Source: Perognathus longimembris pacificus (lineage: Eukaryota; Chordata; Mammalia; Rodentia; Heteromyidae). From it: a DNA stretch of 64,000 nucleotides. Below, one piece after another: positions 1 to 12,600 of the stretch; within the stretch, counting starts at the first letter, position 1, and every line of letters starts with the position of its first letter. The DNA lies in contig NC_063162.1 in assembly GCF_023159225.1 (NCBI RefSeq), positions 88,813,438 to 88,877,437 on the forward strand, read 5' to 3'. The position numbers and the translations under genes were made by a program. The notes under the pieces were generated by a model that searched no databases, was not told where the DNA came from, and saw only the letters and a list, made by a program, of their open reading frames with translations.

Positions 1-57
1 CCCCTCCCCTCCCCCTCCCCCTCCCCTCCCCCTCCCCCTCCCCCTCCCCCTCCTCCC
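1..57. repeat. C4-5T low-complexity tract
   Basis: The window opens in tandem CCCCT/CCCCCT units. The tract probably continues to the left. Confidence 0.9.
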
Positions 58-385
58 CTTGGTTTTACTACTGTTGTAGACATCCTTTACTGATAAAGTT
101 TAGTCTTCGAACTTTATATCAGGGAAATCCATATATATCCTATTTTGTCTTTTGTATTTTGCCCAGCATGGGATACCCATGTTTTGTAAGTAGCCCTGGT
201 TTGCTATTTCTCAGTACTGTGTAGTATTTCATGGTATAACTGGTTTAATTCATCTTTCTGAAGAGCCAAAGATTTTCTGTTTTCTTACTTTATCGAGTCT
301 TCTTTTTGTTATCTTCATTTTTCTATTTCAATTTCTAGTTACAATTTTTGTTCTTATCTTGAAATAAGCATATATATCACTTTAT

Positions 386-470
386 TGTTGTTATTAAGGT
401 ATTGTATAGAGAGGCTGCCATTTCATAAATCAGGCAATGAGTACATTTCTCTTTTGGACAATGTCATCCC
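386..470 (+). repeat. Short dispersed repeat 'D', copy 1
   Basis: A TTATTAAGG...GAGAGGCTGCCATTTCATAAATCAGGCAATGAGTACATTTCT-type block (given here in outline). It recurs at 50670-50750 and 56778-56852. Its family is not identified. Confidence 0.5.
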
Positions 471-687
471 TTCCTTCACCTTCCCCCAATTCCCCATCCT
501 GTCCCTACAGTTACATAGTTCATTTTCCACCTAGTGCATATTGAATACCATGGTTGCATTTGCTCACCCTTCCCTTTCTGTGCCTCACCCTTTGGCCCCA
601 CTAAAAGCAAAAACAAACACCAGCACCAACAAAACCCATGTTTCCGTTTTCTGGATGCTCTTACCTGTTTTGAATGTGTACAGACCT

Positions 688-757
688 GGGGATCAAACCC
701 AGGGCCTTGCCCATGCTTTAGACAAACGCTCTACCACTGAGCTACATCCTCAGTCTT
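688..757 (-). repeat. ID-like SINE fragment
   Basis: An inverted tRNA-Ala-derived ID head: GATCAAACCCAGGGCCTTG ... CTCTACCACTGAGCTACA. Confidence 0.65.
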
Positions 758-814
758 TGTTCTTACCTTTATTACTGTCTTTCTTCTACCCTTTTGGGTT
801 TTATTTGCTGTTCA

Positions 815-947
815 GTGTTTACTCCCACACTCTTCGTGGAAACAGGAGCTCACTGCATAGCTCAAGCTGGTACAGAAGTAATGGTCCTCCTGACTCAGCC
901 TCCTGCATGCAGGGATTACAGGCATGTACCAACACACACAGCTTCTA
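815..947 (-). repeat. B1/7SL-type SINE
   Basis: An inverted B1-like order of motifs: a GCTCAAGCTGG-like block, CCTCCTGACTCAGCCTCC, GGGATTACAGGCATG. Confidence 0.6.
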
Positions 948-1117
948 TGAATTGAAGTTTTAGTTTTAAATTTTTATTGTTACATGTATTTTACTCCTAG
1001 AATTTGTATCTATTTTTTAAAATGCCATGTCACTCTGTACTTTCCAATTCCCTGCTCAGAATTTCAGAGCTGGCATTTATGTCTTTAGGTAGAGTAAGCA
1101 TTAAGATTTTATAGCTC

Positions 1118-1334
1118 GGGCTGAGGATATGGCCTAGTGGCAAGAGTGCTTGCCCCATATACATGAGGCCCTGGGTTCAATTCCCCAGCACCACATATAT
1201 AGAAAATGGCCAGAAGTGGCGCTGTGACTCAAGTGGCAGAGTGCTAGCCTTGAGCAAAAAGAAGCCAGGGACAGTGCTCAGGCCCTGAGTCCAAGTCCCA
1301 GGACTGGCCAAAAAAAAAAAAAAAAAAAAAAAAA
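1118..1334 (+). repeat. IDL-Geo-type SINE with target duplication
   Basis: GGGCTGAGGATATGGCC head, shared CTCAAGTGGCAGAGTGCTAG tail and an A-run. It is flanked by the direct repeat aagattttatagctc (1103-1117 and 1335-1349), proving retroposition. Confidence 0.9.
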
Positions 1335-1616
1335 AAGATTTTATAGCTCATGTTTGATAATTCAGATACCAGAGCTCATAATAGGCCAGTTTCTGCTGGC
1401 TGTTAAGTAGTTGGATTTTACTCCTGGTGCTCCATTTCCTTATATGACTGGTTATCTTTGACTACGTGCTAGGCCTCACTTTTTAGAATGATTGCTGGAG
1501 GACTTTGAAGCTGAAAATAACAGCTTCCTCCTTTATTGAGCATGATAATGGCCCTCAGATGTATAGAAGGCACCAGACATTTGCCTGTGATTGAAACTGC
1601 ATTTGCTCTTGGGCAC

Positions 1617-1857
1617 TGCTGCTCACACCTATGCTCCTAGCCACTCAGGAGACTGAGATTTGAGGATTGCAGCTTGAAGCCAACCTGGCAGGAAATCCCT
1701 GAGACTCTGCTCTCCAACTAACCAGCAAAAAGCCAGAAATGAAGTTGTATTCAAGTGGTAGAGTGCCAGCTTTGAGCAAAAAAAAACCCCAAAACCTTAA
1801 GATTTAGCACCCTGGCCCCGAGTTCAAACTCTAGTACCAACACACCAAAAAAAAAAA
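1617..1857 (+). repeat. Geo-type SINE
   Basis: GCTCACACCTATGCTCCTAG head, GCCAACCTGGCAGGAAA middle and the shared Geo tail, running into the purine tract. Confidence 0.75.
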
Positions 1858-2060
1858 AAGGAAAGAAAGAAAGAAAGAAGGAAGGAAGGAAGGAAGGGAG
1901 GGAGGGAGGGAGGGAGGGAGGGAGGGAGGGGGGGAGGGAGGGAGGGAGGGGGGAGGGAGGGAGGGGGGAGGGAGGGAGGGAGGGGGAGGGAGGGAGGGGG
2001 GAGGGGGGAGGGAGGGAGGGAGGGAGGAGGGAAGGGAGGGAGGAAGGAAAGAAGGAAGGA
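1849..2060. repeat. Long (GGGA/GGAA)n purine tract
   Basis: About 210 bp of almost uninterrupted purines on the plus strand, grown from the A-rich tail of the preceding SINE. Confidence 0.95.
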
Positions 2061-2114
2061 CTTTAATTGCTGGTGGAGGGAATGATAACGCTGTTCAACT
2101 CAAGGATTAGTCCA

Positions 2115-2188
2115 GGGGCTGGGAATATGGCTTAGTGGTAGAGTGCTTGCTTTGCATGCACGAAGCCCTGGGTTCGATTCCTCAGTAC

Positions 2189-2233
<45 letters not shown>

Positions 2234-2354
2234 CGGAAGTGACTCTGTAGCTCAAGAGGTAGAGTTCTAGCTTTGAGCAAAAAGAAGCCAGGGACAGTGC
2301 TCAGGCCCTGAGTCCAAGCCCCAGGACTGGCAAACAAAAACAACCCAAACAAAA
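2115..2354 (+). repeat. IDL-Geo-type SINE containing (CA)n
   Basis: Flanked by caaggattagtcca (2101-2114 and 2355-2368). A CA run occupies about 2191-2231 at the join of the head and tail modules. Confidence 0.88.
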
Positions 2355-2841
2355 CAAGGATTAGTCCAAGTTCAAGGCTTGGATTTCCTGGACCCTGCAG
2401 ATGAAGTAATCTTACTAGGAAGGTGTGTTTTCTTTTAGTATCCCCTCTTTATCCTAAAGGTGAAACAGGCTTGTTTCATCTGACTTTTGGGGTCCACAGA
2501 CCTGAAGGCCTACATCATAGCTCTTATCATCAGCAGATTGTTCTCTAGATAACCTGCTCTTACTTTTGTTTTTGTACATATCTGTTGGTTTGGTGTTTTT
2601 CTTATTAGCAGGTTGATCCTTTAGTGCATTTAAGATTTTTTAAAGTATTTGTTAAAGTAGAACTTTCAAAAGTTATATATATATTTTGCATAAAGGTCAA
2701 TCATAATTGTACGGCGTAAAGACATAGGTTTGACCTGTGTTTCGAGTCCTTTGGAAGAAATGCATGGCTCTGGGTTTTAACTTGCTTGCTTCTGTATGTT
2801 AGTTGGCGATGACAGCGTGCTTTGCCTCTGCCACCTTGCAG

Positions 2842-3001
2842 GGAGACCGAATGTGGCACTTTGCCATGTCTGTGTTCCTGATAGAACTGTACGGACAAAA
2901 CCTCCTTCTAACGGCAGTGTTTGGCTTAGTGGTGGCTGGATCTGTGTTAATATTTGGGGTCTTAATTGGTGACTGGATCGACAGGAAACCGAGAAATAAA
3001 G
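2842..3001 (+). CDS. SLC40-like exon (TM1-TM2 region)
   Basis: The acceptor ...CCTTGCAG precedes GGA GAC CGA ATG TGG, and the exon ends in AAAG before the donor GTAATA. It corresponds to human ferroportin residues 38-90. Asp39, His43, Asp84 and Arg88 equivalents are present, while the Tyr64 equivalent is Phe ([11 protein letters not shown]). It ends in phase 1. Confidence 0.9.
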
Positions 3002-3213
3002 GTAATATTCTTCCTCTTGCGACATGTAATTATGTGGAGCATTATGACCTCACTAGCTGTGGGGGTTTGTTTTATTTAGTGAAGCAAAATAATAGAGCTC
3101 AACTAAATTGCAGTAAGCATAAAAAAGTCAAGCTCCAGGACCTGCAAAAAATGCTATAAAAGGAACTATACAACTCTGTGATATATTTATACTCTGGTGC
3201 TACATTTTGATTT

Positions 3214-3249
<36 letters not shown>

Positions 3250-6200
3250 CACGCACATGCCCACACATTTGGTACTAGGTTTGACCCAGGGCCTTGAGCT
3301 TGCTAACATTTGACCTATACTCTTAGCCCCATTTAAAATACTTTAATGTGTTTTAAATTTTTATCTATTTTTTATGGTGCTAGGGATTAAATCCAGAGCC
3401 TCACATATAGAACAGTTGTTCTACCACTGAGCTGCAACCCTAGCCTTTAAGACGTATCATTGTTGTTGCTGCTTAGATTATTACCAAGTAAACATTTTAA
3501 ATATGAAATTACTGAAAAACATTTGTGTGTCTTTGTATTAGTCTGTATGTATGTATATCTTTGTGACAGAGTCTCACTATGAATCCCAAATTGGCCTTGA
3601 ATTCATGTTCCTCCTGCCCCAGACTCTCCAAAGCAAAACTACAGGAGTGTATACCACACCTGGTGCAACATGCTTTCTTGTTAATGTTCCTACATTGCTT
3701 GTGCATAATGTCTGAGTTATTTTAACTTAAGACTTTCTATGTGTAAAACATGTCTTTTGTGCCAGATGGCATATCTAGCTAAAATTAATACTTATTTTCT
3801 CAAATGTATGTTTCCTTTTCTTTGGGTAAGATCTTCTCTTTATTTTGAATGATAATGGGATTTGAGCTCAGGGCCTCACATTTTGCTAAGCAAGCAATTC
3901 TCTCTCTTGGGCCATGCCACAGTCCTGGTCTAGTCATTTGATTACTAGTTATCATGTTTTTTTGTTTTTTGTTGTTGTTGTTTTTGTTTTGTTTTGTTTT
4001 TACATTACTCAGGAGCTAGGAAAGGCATTTTTTGGAACCTCACCATTTGTTTAAACCTCACCTATTTATTTAAAATGTGGAATATTGCTCTTTAGGCCCA
4101 ATTGATAACTGCAGAACAAACCAAATCCAGGAGGGTCACAGGCAGTAGAAGATTTTAAGTTCTCTAATTTTGCTTGAATCTAGTTTCTCATATCATCTTT
4201 CTCTGAAAAGACTTTTTTCTTTTTTGGTGCCATTACTGGGGCTTGAACCCTGGGCTCTGTCCCTTGGCTTTTTTGCTCAAGTCTGGTGCTCTACCACTTA
4301 AGCCACAGTTCCACATCTGGCTTTTTTTTTTTTTTTTGCCAATTAATTGGAGATAAGAGTCTCATGAACTTTCCTGCTCAGATTAGCTTCAAACTCAGAT
4401 CTCATCCTCCTGAATAGCTAAAATTACAGGTGTGAGCCACTGGTGCCAGCTTTCAAAGTTTGTTTTAATTCACTTACAAAGCTGTTTTTTTTACTTGATG
4501 GCAAAGGCTTTGGAACCAAAGTCTATGATTGCTGATGGAAGAACTAGCCAGGGCCAACAGTGGGATCTGGTTAAATGCAGTGGCTCTTATTAGATACCCA
4601 TGTAGCTGTGACCTGCCTCTTAAAACCAAGAGTAAATCTTGGGCCCCTGGGTGTTTCCATTTGCAGTTGCTCATGCCTCGCTCTTCATTCAGAATGCCTC
4701 TGTCACGGCCTGCTGTGTGGTCCTGATGCTTGTCTTCTCCTACAGAAGGGAGATGGAGCAAATCTGGCATGGCTGGCTGACGGTGAGTTTCTCTCTCTCC
4801 TCCTGTGCCATGAACACCAGTGTCAGACGCACATCAAACCTCCATTATCTCTGTACCACCTGCTCCCTGGCATGGGTTCTAGCTGATCTTCCAGCAGTGT
4901 CCCCCTACCCCTGACCCCTAGTTTGTGGATCAAATCTCTCAGACATGGAAGCAACAGAACAGCCTTGCAGAGTCTGTCTGCAGGGTTCAAATTAGCAAGG
5001 GATCTGGTGAAATGATGTCCTGGGAAGGCATAGTTTTAGTATAATGTTCAGCTGCAGAATTACTTGGAGCCTTTTCTCTCAAGGGTCTTTGTGTTCATTT
5101 ACATGTTGCTCAAGCTGGCAGATAAGTAACAATGTGCCACAGTGTGCTAGAAAAGCCTCCAAATTCTCCTTTTCCTCCTTTGGTAGGTGGTGTGCTATGC
5201 TTCAGTGATCACCCTGGCAGCTGTGGCAAACCTGGCTGGCACGGCGCTGACCATCACCATTCAGAGAGACTGGATTGTGAGCCTCACGGGTGACAACCGA
5301 GGCCAGCTGGCTGGTGAGCAGAACCACCCTGGGCCTGTCCTGTCCTTGGCTTGGGCTGAGGAGCCACTCGGAGCTCTGTGGCTGCCTCCTAGGAGGAAGG
5401 ATCATAGTCTGGAGAATAGAATGTGGAGCCAACCACATCTAGGTTTGAATTCATCTAAAACAAGCCAAGCATCTCACAGCTGCATGTCACCTTTTACCTG
5501 GGACAAGTTACTAACTTTTCAGGGCCTGACTCTCCTCAAAGAACAGGGCAAGTGAACACACACTTGCACATAAGCATATGCCACATACACACAAACACCA
5601 CACACACACACACACACACACGGACCACACATATGCACATATATACATGTGTACATAGATACATGCCACACATACACAACCCACATAATGCACATACCCA
5701 CACATACACACACTATACCCATGTACACATACACACCAGACATATACACACCTAAGCACACAGACACATGCCCCCATATATATACACACATATTCCACAC
5801 ATATACATATATACACACCACACATATAATATGCACAGATCACAACATACACATATATCACACATGTATTGCACAAACACATGCATATTAACCAACCCTC
5901 CCCCTCTTGCCCTGGAGCTCACTTTGAGGAAGGAAGTATATGACCTCTGGTATTTGTAAAGTGTTTAACAATATTTCTACAGAGGAAATGAGTAAGAAAT
6001 GGCTTATACTGCTAATTACTGAAAGGTAATACTGTGTGTCAGGACAGCAGCCTGTTTTTCTTCTTTCTTTCTTTCTTTCTTTTTTTTTTTTTTTAAGACA
6101 GGATTTCAGGATTTCAGGAGGCCCAGGCTGGCCTCCAATTTACAATCCTCCTGCCTGAACCTCCTTAGTGCTGGGATTACAGGCAGGCACCACCATGCCT

Positions 6201-8516
6201 GGCTGAGAGCAGCCTTTCATTTGCCAGTTCCTTGGCAAGTTAAAATCTAAAAAAAAAATGATTTTAAAGTTTTTTTAAATTCTAGCTAGTGATAAGCTTC
6301 TACCTTTCAAACAGAATTTATCCTTAAAAGTGATTGATTGTTAGTTATTACAGACAGTAGAGGTAGAATTATTTTCCAGGAAAGGAGTTCAATGGAATAG
6401 CATGACACCATCTTTACTTTGTATTCCATTTGCAAGACTTGGGAGGTTCACATTGAAGTATCTTCTAATTGCCCACTTAAAGCTGAAGATTTCACCCTAC
6501 CCTGTATTTGTAACACTTGGTACTCTGCTAGTTTTGATGGCCAAGATAAAGGAAGCTATTAAGAGGGAGTTGATGAAAGGGCATGTCTCACAGAAAGCAG
6601 AAGCCCATTATAATCATGTTTTCATTTAAACCGTACGGATGTGGATGTTCTGTGGCTTAAATAACATCACCCAAAATAAAGCAGTTACGAGTGAGAGCTG
6701 GTGACAATGTTTCTTATGTCCTCTTTCTCTGGGTAAAGAAAAACTTCCTAGCCTCTGCTAATTAATTTGTTTTAAAAATACAAGGTAAAGCACATAATCT
6801 ATTTCTAGGTCATTTTCATTTTTAAACCAACTTATAAACAGTGTTAAATGATGGTGAATACTTAAGTAAATAATCCCTAGAGTAAGACTACCTGAGTTTG
6901 AGTCTCAGCTTTACCATTTTCCTTCTCTGAGACCTGGAGCAAACGCACGCACCCCTGTGTGCTGTAGCCTCCTGACTTGTAAAGAGGAGGAAATACTATT
7001 GACTTCTTTGAGCTGTGAGGATTAAGTGAGTAAATATACATCAAGGGCTTAGAGCTCAGTGCCTGGCATAGAGCAATAATTCAACTCATTCTCATCTCTC
7101 CTCTTCCCTCGTCTCCTCATCCCCATCACTATGCTAGGCATAATAGTGGCTATTAATATTATCCACAAGAGTTAGAATGATTAGCTCTAGCCAGGTACCA
7201 GTGGCTCTTATCTGTAATCTGAGCCACTCAGGAAGCTGAGATCTGAAGATTATGGTTCAAAGTCATCCTGGGAAGAAAAGTCTATGAGATTGTTTTCTCC
7301 AATTAAACAGCACAAAGCCAGAAGCAGAAGAGTGACTTAAATGGTAGAGCACCAACCTTGAGCAAATATGCTAAGGGACAGCAGGCCCTGAGTTTAATCC
7401 TCAGTACTGGCACAATCAATCAATCAATAAAATTAACACCAAGCAATTTAACCTCTCTGTTCCTCAGTTTACTAATCTGCCAATTGTTCCAGTCCACCAA
7501 AGCTGATCTCAAAGTTGATTTTTCAGACTGGAAGCCTAATGTTTAGTCTTTCTGTATATCACTATCATTTATCCAGTAGTAATGGCAACTCTGGCCAATA
7601 TGTGGTGGTAAATTCATCAGTGGATGTGTGCATGCACTGAGTTGCCATGTTTCCTCCCCCCATTGCAGGAATGAATGCAGCCGTCCGGCGTCTGGACCAG
7701 GTCATCAGTATATTTGCCCCCCTGTCTGTGGGCCAGGTGATGACATGGGCATCACATGTAATTGGTTGCGGCTTCATTCTTGGATGGAACTTGCTTTCAC
7801 TTCTTGTGGAGTTTCTATTTCTGTCCAGGGTTTATCAACTAGTTCCCCAATTGGCTGTAAAACCCCGGCAGCACTCAGGGGGCCACTTCCTAGAACGGCC
7901 ACGGGAAGCTGTAGGCATCCAAGGTAATGCAAATACAGATAGACCTCCTGTTCCTTTCTTGATGCTTGTTGTAAGCATTTCCTTTTTTCTTTACAGAGCT
8001 TGTGTCCAATCACATGCTTAACATGTTGTATGCAAATGTGCTAGACAAAGATAAATGAGAAGGCTCTGGCCATGCCATTGGTTGTACAGGTCATAGGACT
8101 GATCTTTTTGGAGGGGGCAGGCCACCCTATTTTGTACGATTACACAGGTTATGCACTGCCTAAGTCTACTCAGACAGATTTGAATGTAAGTAACACCTCT
8201 AGGGATTGTGTAATGAATACAATATTCCATGGTCCTTGAGGGCAAATTACTCTTTCTTATTTCCTCCATGAACATCTTCATCAAAGATGCTAAAGTAAGA
8301 GAAGGCTGGGTGTTGGTGGTTCATGCCTATCATACTAGCTACTCTAGATCTGAGGATCACGCTTTGAAGCCAGCCTAGGCAGAAAAATCTATGAGACTCT
8401 TATCTCCAGTGAGCTACCAAAAATCCAGAAGTAGAAGTGTGGGTCAAGTGGCAGCGGCTTGAGTGGAAAAAGCTATGGAACAGTGCCTAGGTCCTGAGTT
8501 CAAACCCCAGTATCAG

Positions 8517-8557
<41 letters not shown>

Positions 8558-9578
8558 GTGAGCAAAGAAAGGCAAGTATGTTAAGAAGTAAGGAATGAGG
8601 AATGTGCTAGTCTTTAGTCAGAATAATTCGATGATTGAGCATCCTTGTTCTCAACGATGTAAGACCCATCACTGACTATCAACATTGCCCTTCTAATAGT
8701 CCAACACAGTACAGGAATTGCTTCCAACACAAGTTCTCTTTATGGACATATAATTCTCTTTTCTCCCCATTTGTTTTGTAATTAAGGCCCAGCAAATCCC
8801 AACTGCATGAATGAAACATATGGGTATTGGTGCAGATAAATAGATAGACTTACATATTTTTGATGATGGATGGATACCTAAGTTGAGGGTAGAGCCCTTG
8901 CCTTTTCAGCTGCCCAGGCAGTGCCTACCTGACCTCGTGACATTAATTTATTCAGACTCTCTATCTCACTGTCTATAAAGTATAGCAACAAAACTGCATG
9001 GGTATACTTTGACAATTTACTAAGACAGTCTACACAAAGCCTTATGACATGCAGTAAAGTTTGTCAACATTAGATACTTTTTTCATTGTTGTTTTTATTT
9101 TACTAGCTGTTTTTTCTCCAAGTTGCCTGGGTAATAAATTCCTGTAATAAAAATCTACCCCTCCTAACCCATTTTTGGTTTGGAATAGATTTGGGTGCCT
9201 GTGGTCTCTCCTCTCTCAGATTCCCATCAGATTCTTTTTTTTTTTTTTTTTTTTTTTTGGCCAGTCCTGGGCCTTGGACTCAGGGCCTGAGCACTGTCCC
9301 TGGCTTCTTCCCGCTCAAGGCTAGCACTCTGCCACTTGAGCCACAGCGCCGCTTCTGGCCGTTTTCTGTATATGTGGTGCTGGGGAATCGAACCTAGGGC
9401 CTCGTGTATCCGAGGCAGGCACTCTTGCCACTAGGCTATATCCCCAGCCCCCCCCCCCATCAGATTCTTGACTCTTACTGATGTTAGCTTTGTTTATGTG
9501 GAGTCATTCTCACCAATGGTTATATATTTTCAGCCTGCTTATAGTCATTGTCTGACATATCCTACAAGACTGAGAGAC

Positions 9579-9618
<40 letters not shown>

Positions 9619-12600
9619 CCATATGTAAGTATATGCTTCTTCTGTAAAATAGTGAATAGAAGTACCTTTCACTGCTTCTGGGGGCTTGTTCCCAAATTTC
9701 AAGCATACCAGGTTTTTCCCATGGCCCTCTACCCAACTTTGGTTTCCCATGCCAGCTTTATTGATAGGGTACTGTGTCTTCATCTGGGTCATCTCAAGAA
9801 CACCTCTTGAAATTTGGGGTGAGAATGGTCTATTTGGAATGTGATCCCAGCCAGGAAGCTTAGTGGAGGAATGGGAAGGGACATGGAAGTTCTCACATGA
9901 AGGGAACTGCTGAGTGACTGCAGGATAGAGCTCAGAAATAGTCCCATCCCCCAAGTACTGGTAGCTTCCTTTTGTGATCCTAGCTAATTGGGGTGGAGAT
10001 CTGAGAATCTCAATTCAAAGCCTAAGCAAGAAAGTCCCCAACACTTTTATCTCCAATTAACCACCAAAAGGCTGTAAGTGGAGCTGTGGCTCAAATGGAA
10101 GCATCAAGCAAAAAAGCTCAGGGACAGCTCCTGGTCCTGATTTCAAGCCTCAGGACCAGCACATAGGGTGGGGGGAGGGGAGGAGAGAGAGAGGGAGAGA
10201 AGAAATACTGTCTCATCAATGTCCTGGCAAGCTGGGCTGTTTATCTAGCACCTATGTTACTCATGTGACAGTTGTGATCATGGACCCTTCATACCTAGCC
10301 TTTGCATTCCAGCACCTACAAAGAGCTCTCTAGGTAGACTGACACAGAGACTTGGGGCAGGAAGCCATCAGGATGTATAGGAACTGCTCAGTACAGAAGT
10401 GGATGAGGCAGGGATGCGCTGAAGGATGCAGCAGCGTGTGGCCTTCAAGCTTACTTACTTTGATTTTCTTTTATTTATTTTTTGTGACTTTTAGTAGTTG
10501 TTTAAAGGGGTTACCATTCGATTTTATTGTAGGTGAAACAGACTTTTTGGAAACCACTGCTGGATTCATCCACAAATCCAGATCTTTAGACAAACCGAAA
10601 GACCAGAAATCTAACCTTGAAGGACAGTGGAACATAGCCAATGGGTTTCACCTTTGCCTTCGAAACACACGTAGGCTGCTCCGCACGTGCCGTGAGGGCT
10701 GGGAGACGTACTGCAGGCAGAGTGTGTTCCTGGCTGGCCTGGGCCTGGCATTCCTCTACATGACAGTCCTGGGCTTTGACTGCATCACCACCGGCTACGC
10801 CTACACCCAAGGGATTGGAGGGTCTCTGCTTAGCATCCTCACGGCTCTCTCCGCATTATCTGGCCTGCTGGGCACAATTCTCTTCACCTGGCTCCGGGGT
10901 CATTACGGTCTGGTCACCACAGGCATCATTTCAAGCTGGCTCCATGTAGGATGTTTAATGCTCTGTGTGTTTTCTGTCTTTGCTCCTGGAAGTCCTTTTG
11001 ATATGGCTGTCTTCTCACTTCCACTAAACAAGAATTCTTCTTCAAACCATGAGATACTAAAAGAGGATCAGGTACATGTATACTCCTTTGAAAGAAACCT
11101 GAACCAACCCATCCTTCCAGATCGCTCTTCCATCCACTGGACCAACAGCACAGTTCTGTTTGATGGACAGCAGGACCCTGAGCAGCCTGAGTCTTACATC
11201 TCCATCATTTTGCTCTTCTCAGGTGTGATCCTGGCAAGAATTGGTGAGCAATTGCCTGTGTGTGGTGGGGATTGTGCAGCCTGTGATGTTGCTAATTTAT
11301 CATCCGTGTGCATGTGATGGTCTTAACCACTATGCCAGTATGAGTCTTCATCACCATTGAGAACCAATTAAATGACAAGAATTCTCTCGAGATGGTGGGG
11401 ATGTAGGCAAGGTCTTAGTCCTATGGGCTTCCCCACCTGAACTAGAGACCAGTAAGCAGCCAACAACAATTAGCAAGATGGACAACAGTGAAAGGAAAAC
11501 ACACACAAGGGACTCCAAATTGGATCTTGAGGGTTTAAGAGGCCTTCTTATGGTGGGGGTGGGGGGCTCAATCAAAGGCCTCTGCAGGACAAGCTTGGGC
11601 ATGCATTGATCCTCCAGAGGTGGAGAGTGGAATGTGGACAAATGAAGCTGAAATGGGCAAAGGCTGGAGATTTTGGAATTTCCAAAGCATGTAAGATAGA
11701 TAATCCTGGCACACACCTGTAATCCTAGCTATTCAGGAGGCTGAGATCTGAGGATCAAGGTTGAAAGCCAGCCTGAGCAGAAAAGTCTGTGAGACCCTTA
11801 TCTCTAATGAACTACCAGAAATCCAGAAGTGGAGGTGTAGGTCAAGTGATAGAATGCCAGTTTTGATTGAAAAAGTAAAGTAACCGTATGAGTTCATATA
11901 TCATTACCAGTGTGTACACCAAAGAAAGACTGCACTTGCTGGGTATCAAATATCTACATGCTACCTACCCTATTACAGATGCTGTCTATGTGAAAGGTGT
12001 GTTTTGACCTGAATCTGTTGGATATTGGTGGAACTAGGATGAGGAGAGAGGAAAGAGCAATTTCATAGGGGAGAAGCCGCCTGGGGGAGGGAGACCGGAC
12101 AATCTTCTCACAGATAGGGTGCCTGACACTGAGGTACAAACTTGTCTTCCCCATAGTGCTGGGCTCTGAATTTTGCCATCTGCTGTGTCATTCATTTCTA
12201 GTGGCGCAAACATACTTGCTTTCATCAGAATGTTTACTAAGACAAAATGAAAAACTAGCTGGATGCTGGTGGCTCACACCTATAATCCTAACTACTCAGG
12301 AGGCTAAGATCTGAGGATCACGGTTCAAAGCCAGCCTGGGCAGTAAAGTCCATGAGACTCTTACCTCATTGGTAACATGGGTAACACAACACAAGAAGCT
12401 ACCTGTTAAAAATGGGTTGCCAGGGCTGGGAATGTGGCTTAGTGGTAGAGTGCTTGCCTAGCATGCAGGAAGCCCTGAGTTCGATTCCTCAGCACCACAT
12501 AAACAGAAATTGCTGGAACTAGTGCTATGGCTCAAGTGGTAGAGTGCTAACCTTGAGCAAAAAGAAGCCAGGGACAGTGCTCAGGCCCTGAGTCCAAGCC

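Larger units (their letters stand above)
1..2841 (+). other. Intron 5' of the first visible SLC40-like exon
   Basis: No exon could be recognised. A search by eye for the expected upstream ferroportin exon (a hydrophobic segment ending in Leu-Ser-Thr-Trp before GT) found nothing. The stretch holds a C/T repeat, ID, B1, IDL-Geo and Geo SINEs and a long G/A-rich repeat. Confidence 0.5.

Noticed and set aside
688..757. ID-type sequences considered as tRNA genes
   Set aside because: They lack a complete cloverleaf and occur as many dispersed copies, often with A-tails and target duplications, so they are SINE heads.
5511..5891. Cys/Val/Tyr- and His/Thr-rich open frames
   Set aside because: They are frames through a CA/CATA simple repeat.
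9191..9397. Frame ending in the motif series [16 protein letters not shown], repeated at 28562-28813 and 57636-57923
   Set aside because: The shared peptide comes from inverted IDL-Geo SINEs, not from a gene family.
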